From NCBI GenBank assembly GCA_946615525.1, contig CAMOHW010000036.1:1-7854 (forward strand): DNA of 7,854 nucleotides, read 5' to 3'. Of the stretch, positions 6,805 to 7,854 are shown in pieces (within the stretch, counting starts at the first letter, position 1; each line of letters starts with the position of its first letter). This stretch comes from an uncultured Clostridia bacterium (lineage in GTDB: Bacteria > Bacillota > Clostridia > Oscillospirales > CAG-272). The notes under the pieces were generated by a model. It was given only the letters and a program-made list of their open reading frames with translations. It ran no database searches and was not told the DNA's origin. The position numbers and the translations under genes were made by a program.

Positions 6805-6819
6805 TTAGAATCAATCTAA
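6805..6819 (-). promoter_or_regulatory. Per/Fur-box-like operator at the repressor's own promoter
   Basis: Minus strand TTAGATTGATTCTAA, a 7-1-7 element with perfect TTAGA/TCTAA ends, matching 11 of 14 defined positions of the Bacillus Per box TTATAATNATTATAA. It begins 4 bases after the -10 box, over the predicted start of transcription, where bound repressor would block initiation. Autoregulation is inferred. Confidence 0.72.
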
Positions 6820-6823
6820 AAGC

Positions 6824-6852
6824 ATTATAGCCGAGTTTTGTCGAAATGTCAA
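6824..6852 (-). promoter_or_regulatory. Consensus sigma-A promoter of the Fur-family gene
   Basis: On the minus strand a perfect TTGACA (6852-6847), exactly 17 bases, and a perfect TATAAT (6829-6824). Predicted transcription start is near 6817, giving a leader of about 40 bases. A full-consensus promoter fits a gene that needs to be held down by an operator. Confidence 0.93.
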
Positions 6853-6880
6853 GCGTTTTTTCATTTTTCCCCGAAAAAGC

Positions 6881-6909
6881 TTTTCAAATTGTTGATTCTG
6901 TGGTAGAAT
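6881..6909 (+). promoter_or_regulatory. Probable promoter of the phosphopantetheinyl transferase gene
   Basis: TAGAAT (6904-6909) is preceded by TG-G, an extended -10. The matching -35 is weak: TTTTCA (6881-6886) at 17 bases or TTTCAA (6882-6887) at 16. It is divergent from the Fur-family promoter, with the two -35 regions about 28 bases apart. ATG follows about 27 bases downstream of the -10. Confidence 0.6.
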
Positions 6910-6936
6910 AAAGAAAAAAGCAAGGGAGGATTCGCC

Positions 6937-7545
6937 ATGATCCGTATTCGAGTATTTCCCTATCAGGCATTGCCGGACCCGGAAGCACTCTTTACTTATT
7001 TGGAAGAACCGGTTGCCGATCGATTGGCGCAAGGAAGAAGAGGTCGCGCCTTGCAGGAAACTCTGGTTGGCTTTTCCCTGCTCTCGCAAATGTTGCCCGA
7101 GATCCCGCTGACGGCGATTCAAAAAAGCGAAAAAGGGCGCCCCTTCCTGGCCGGCTATCCCAACTTGGATTTTAGCATTACCCACTGCAAAGGGCTGGTT
7201 GCCTGCGCGTTGGATCAATCTGACTCCCCCCGCGTAGGACTGGACGCCGAATGTTTGGGAACGCAAACCGAGCGTTCCATGGAACTGATCGTCCGGCGTT
7301 GGTTTACCCCTGTCGAGCAAAAAATCTTTGAAGCATCCCCGACCGAGGAAACCTTTCTCTCCCTTTGGACAGCGAAAGAAGCCGCCGCAAAATATACCGG
7401 TAACGGATTGACCCGGTTTTCGGAGCCGGACCAAGCGCAAATGGAGATCCGGCACTACCGAATCGGGGATATCGTTCTTTGCGCCGTATGCAAAAAAGGA
7501 ATTGCGTTGCCCGAAAAGCCGGAACTTGCCGACCCGATCTTATAA
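6937..7545 (+). CDS. Sfp-type 4'-phosphopantetheinyl transferase
   Basis: This enzyme moves the 4'-phosphopantetheine arm from coenzyme A to a serine of an acyl or peptidyl carrier protein. The 202-residue protein has the family motifs in order: KGRPFL (66-71), FSITHCKGLVACAL (79-92, with H83), GLDAE (101-105, metal ligands D103 and E105), and the W144-TAKEAAAKYTGNGL block with E148 and K152. It is slightly shorter than Bacillus Sfp (about 224 residues) but complete. AAGGGAGGA lies just before ATG. It is a single gene with its own promoter and terminator. No synthase or carrier protein is in the window, so the target (fatty-acid ACP or a secondary-metabolite carrier) cannot be told. Confidence 0.94.
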   Translation: MIRIRVFPYQALPDPEALFTYLEEPVADRLAQGRRGRALQETLVGFSLLSQMLPEIPLTAIQKSEKGRPFLAGYPNLDFSITHCKGLVACALDQSDSPRVGLDAECLGTQTERSMELIVRRWFTPVEQKIFEASPTEETFLSLWTAKEAAAKYTGNGLTRFSEPDQAQMEIRHYRIGDIVLCAVCKKGIALPEKPELADPIL

Positions 7546-7550
7546 AAAGC

Positions 7551-7588
7551 AGGCGATTGCAAAAGTGCAATCGCCTCTTCTTTATTTC
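7551..7588. terminator. Bidirectional rho-independent terminator
   Basis: A perfect 11-base stem AGGCGATTGCA (7551-7561) and TGCAATCGCCT (7566-7576) with an AAAG loop. CTTCTTTATTT follows on the plus strand; GCTTTTTATAAG follows on the minus strand. It serves the transferase gene and the convergent gene at the right edge, whose stop codon (7584-7582) lies in its plus-strand T-rich tail. Confidence 0.92.
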
Positions 7589-7854
7589 AAATTGAGCAAA
7601 TTGATCGATTCTCCAAAATCGTTGAGCAGGAACGGATTGCTCTTTGCCGCTTCCGAAAGGATCTTTTCCCGTTCTGCCTTGTACTTGGCATCCTGCATAT
7701 TGGAAAGATAGGTTGAGAGTTGATAAGCGGCAAACGACTCCATATCGTTCTCCTCCCAAACCAACAGGCGGTATCCCGTTTCTATTTGACGGACTTCACC
7801 GATCGGGGTCTGTGCGGAAAGTGCAAACGCATCGGTTTCCAATTCTGCATCCTC
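7582..7854 (-). CDS. C-terminal end of a probable parvulin-type peptidyl-prolyl isomerase (cut by window edge)
   Basis: The minus-strand frame is open from the window edge (codons E-D-A-E-L) for 90 residues to TAA at 7584-7582, so the gene starts outside. The first part, AELETDAFALSAQTPIGEVRQIETGYRLLVWEE, resembles the end of a parvulin rotamase domain: an aFaL helix, a G-I-G-x-V turn, the ETGYRLL strand and a final acidic stretch. The remaining 50 or so residues are predicted by eye to be helical, with many Lys, Glu and Ala (DAKYKAEREKILSEAAKSN), as in the tail of PrsA/SurA-like foldases. A TTG at 7842 could be mistaken for a start, but the frame continues upstream. Any signal peptide or lipobox would lie outside the window. 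The family call is tentative. Confidence 0.6.
   Translation of the reverse strand, partial: EDAELETDAFALSAQTPIGEVRQIETGYRLLVWEENDMESFAAYQLSTYLSNMQDAKYKAEREKILSEAAKSNPFLLNDFGESINLLNLK

Noticed and set aside
6887..6909. Second Per box in the transferase promoter, since TTGATTCT is shared with the repressor's operator
   Set aside because: Only the right half matches; the left half and the TCTAA end are missing, so coregulation is not supported.
6811..7455. Minus-strand open frame opposite the phosphopantetheinyl transferase, and plus-strand frame 6406-6819 opposite the Fur-family gene
   Set aside because: Both are antisense to well-supported genes and cross their promoters; no family resemblance.
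7840..7842. TTG as the start of an 86-residue protein at the right edge
   Set aside because: The frame stays open to the window edge and the sequence begins inside a recognisable domain end, so the gene is partial.
1..7854. Mobile element, defence system, CRISPR or prophage
   Set aside because: Every gene belongs to an ordinary chromosomal family; no transposase, integrase, terminal inverted repeats or spaced repeats are visible.

Overview
The window looks like chromosomal DNA from an endospore-forming Firmicute of the class Clostridia. It has moderate GC, strong purine-rich ribosome binding sites, TTGACA/TATAAT-type promoters, a uvrB-uvrA gene order, a Fur/PerR-type regulator and proteins resembling clostridial spore cortex-lytic enzymes. 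The protein sequences recall Oscillospiraceae/Ruminococcaceae-like Clostridia, but this is an impression and not a placement. I see no insertion sequence, CRISPR array, tRNA, rRNA or phage gene.

Layout. Positions 1-3056 (minus strand) carry uvrB followed by the first 341 codons of uvrA, which runs off the left edge. Together they form a nucleotide excision repair operon read from a near-consensus promoter at 3094-3122. Divergent from it, 3208-5631 (plus strand) holds three tightly spaced genes: a small regulatory-like beta-domain protein, a SpoIID-like domain protein with three peptidoglycan-binding repeats, and a short protein made only of two peptidoglycan-binding repeats. The first two together match, in domain order, the precursor of the clostridial germination enzyme SleC, here on separate genes. 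Their upstream region can be read as a mother-cell sigma factor promoter.

Positions 5719-6357 (plus) encode a histidine phosphatase with its own strong promoter, ending in a bidirectional terminator shared with a convergent PerR-like Fur-family repressor (6412-6777, minus). That repressor has a consensus promoter with a Per-box-like palindrome at its predicted start of transcription, so it probably controls itself. Divergent from it is a Sfp-type 4'-phosphopantetheinyl transferase (6937-7545, plus), ending in a second bidirectional terminator. That terminator is shared with the C-terminal end of a minus-strand gene, probably a parvulin-type peptidyl-prolyl isomerase, cut by the right edge.

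The genes are mostly independent housekeeping units. The one coherent accessory unit is the three-gene spore/peptidoglycan cluster, which is the best candidate for closer study. No gap between genes exceeds about 160 bases, and the gaps are filled by promoters and terminators.
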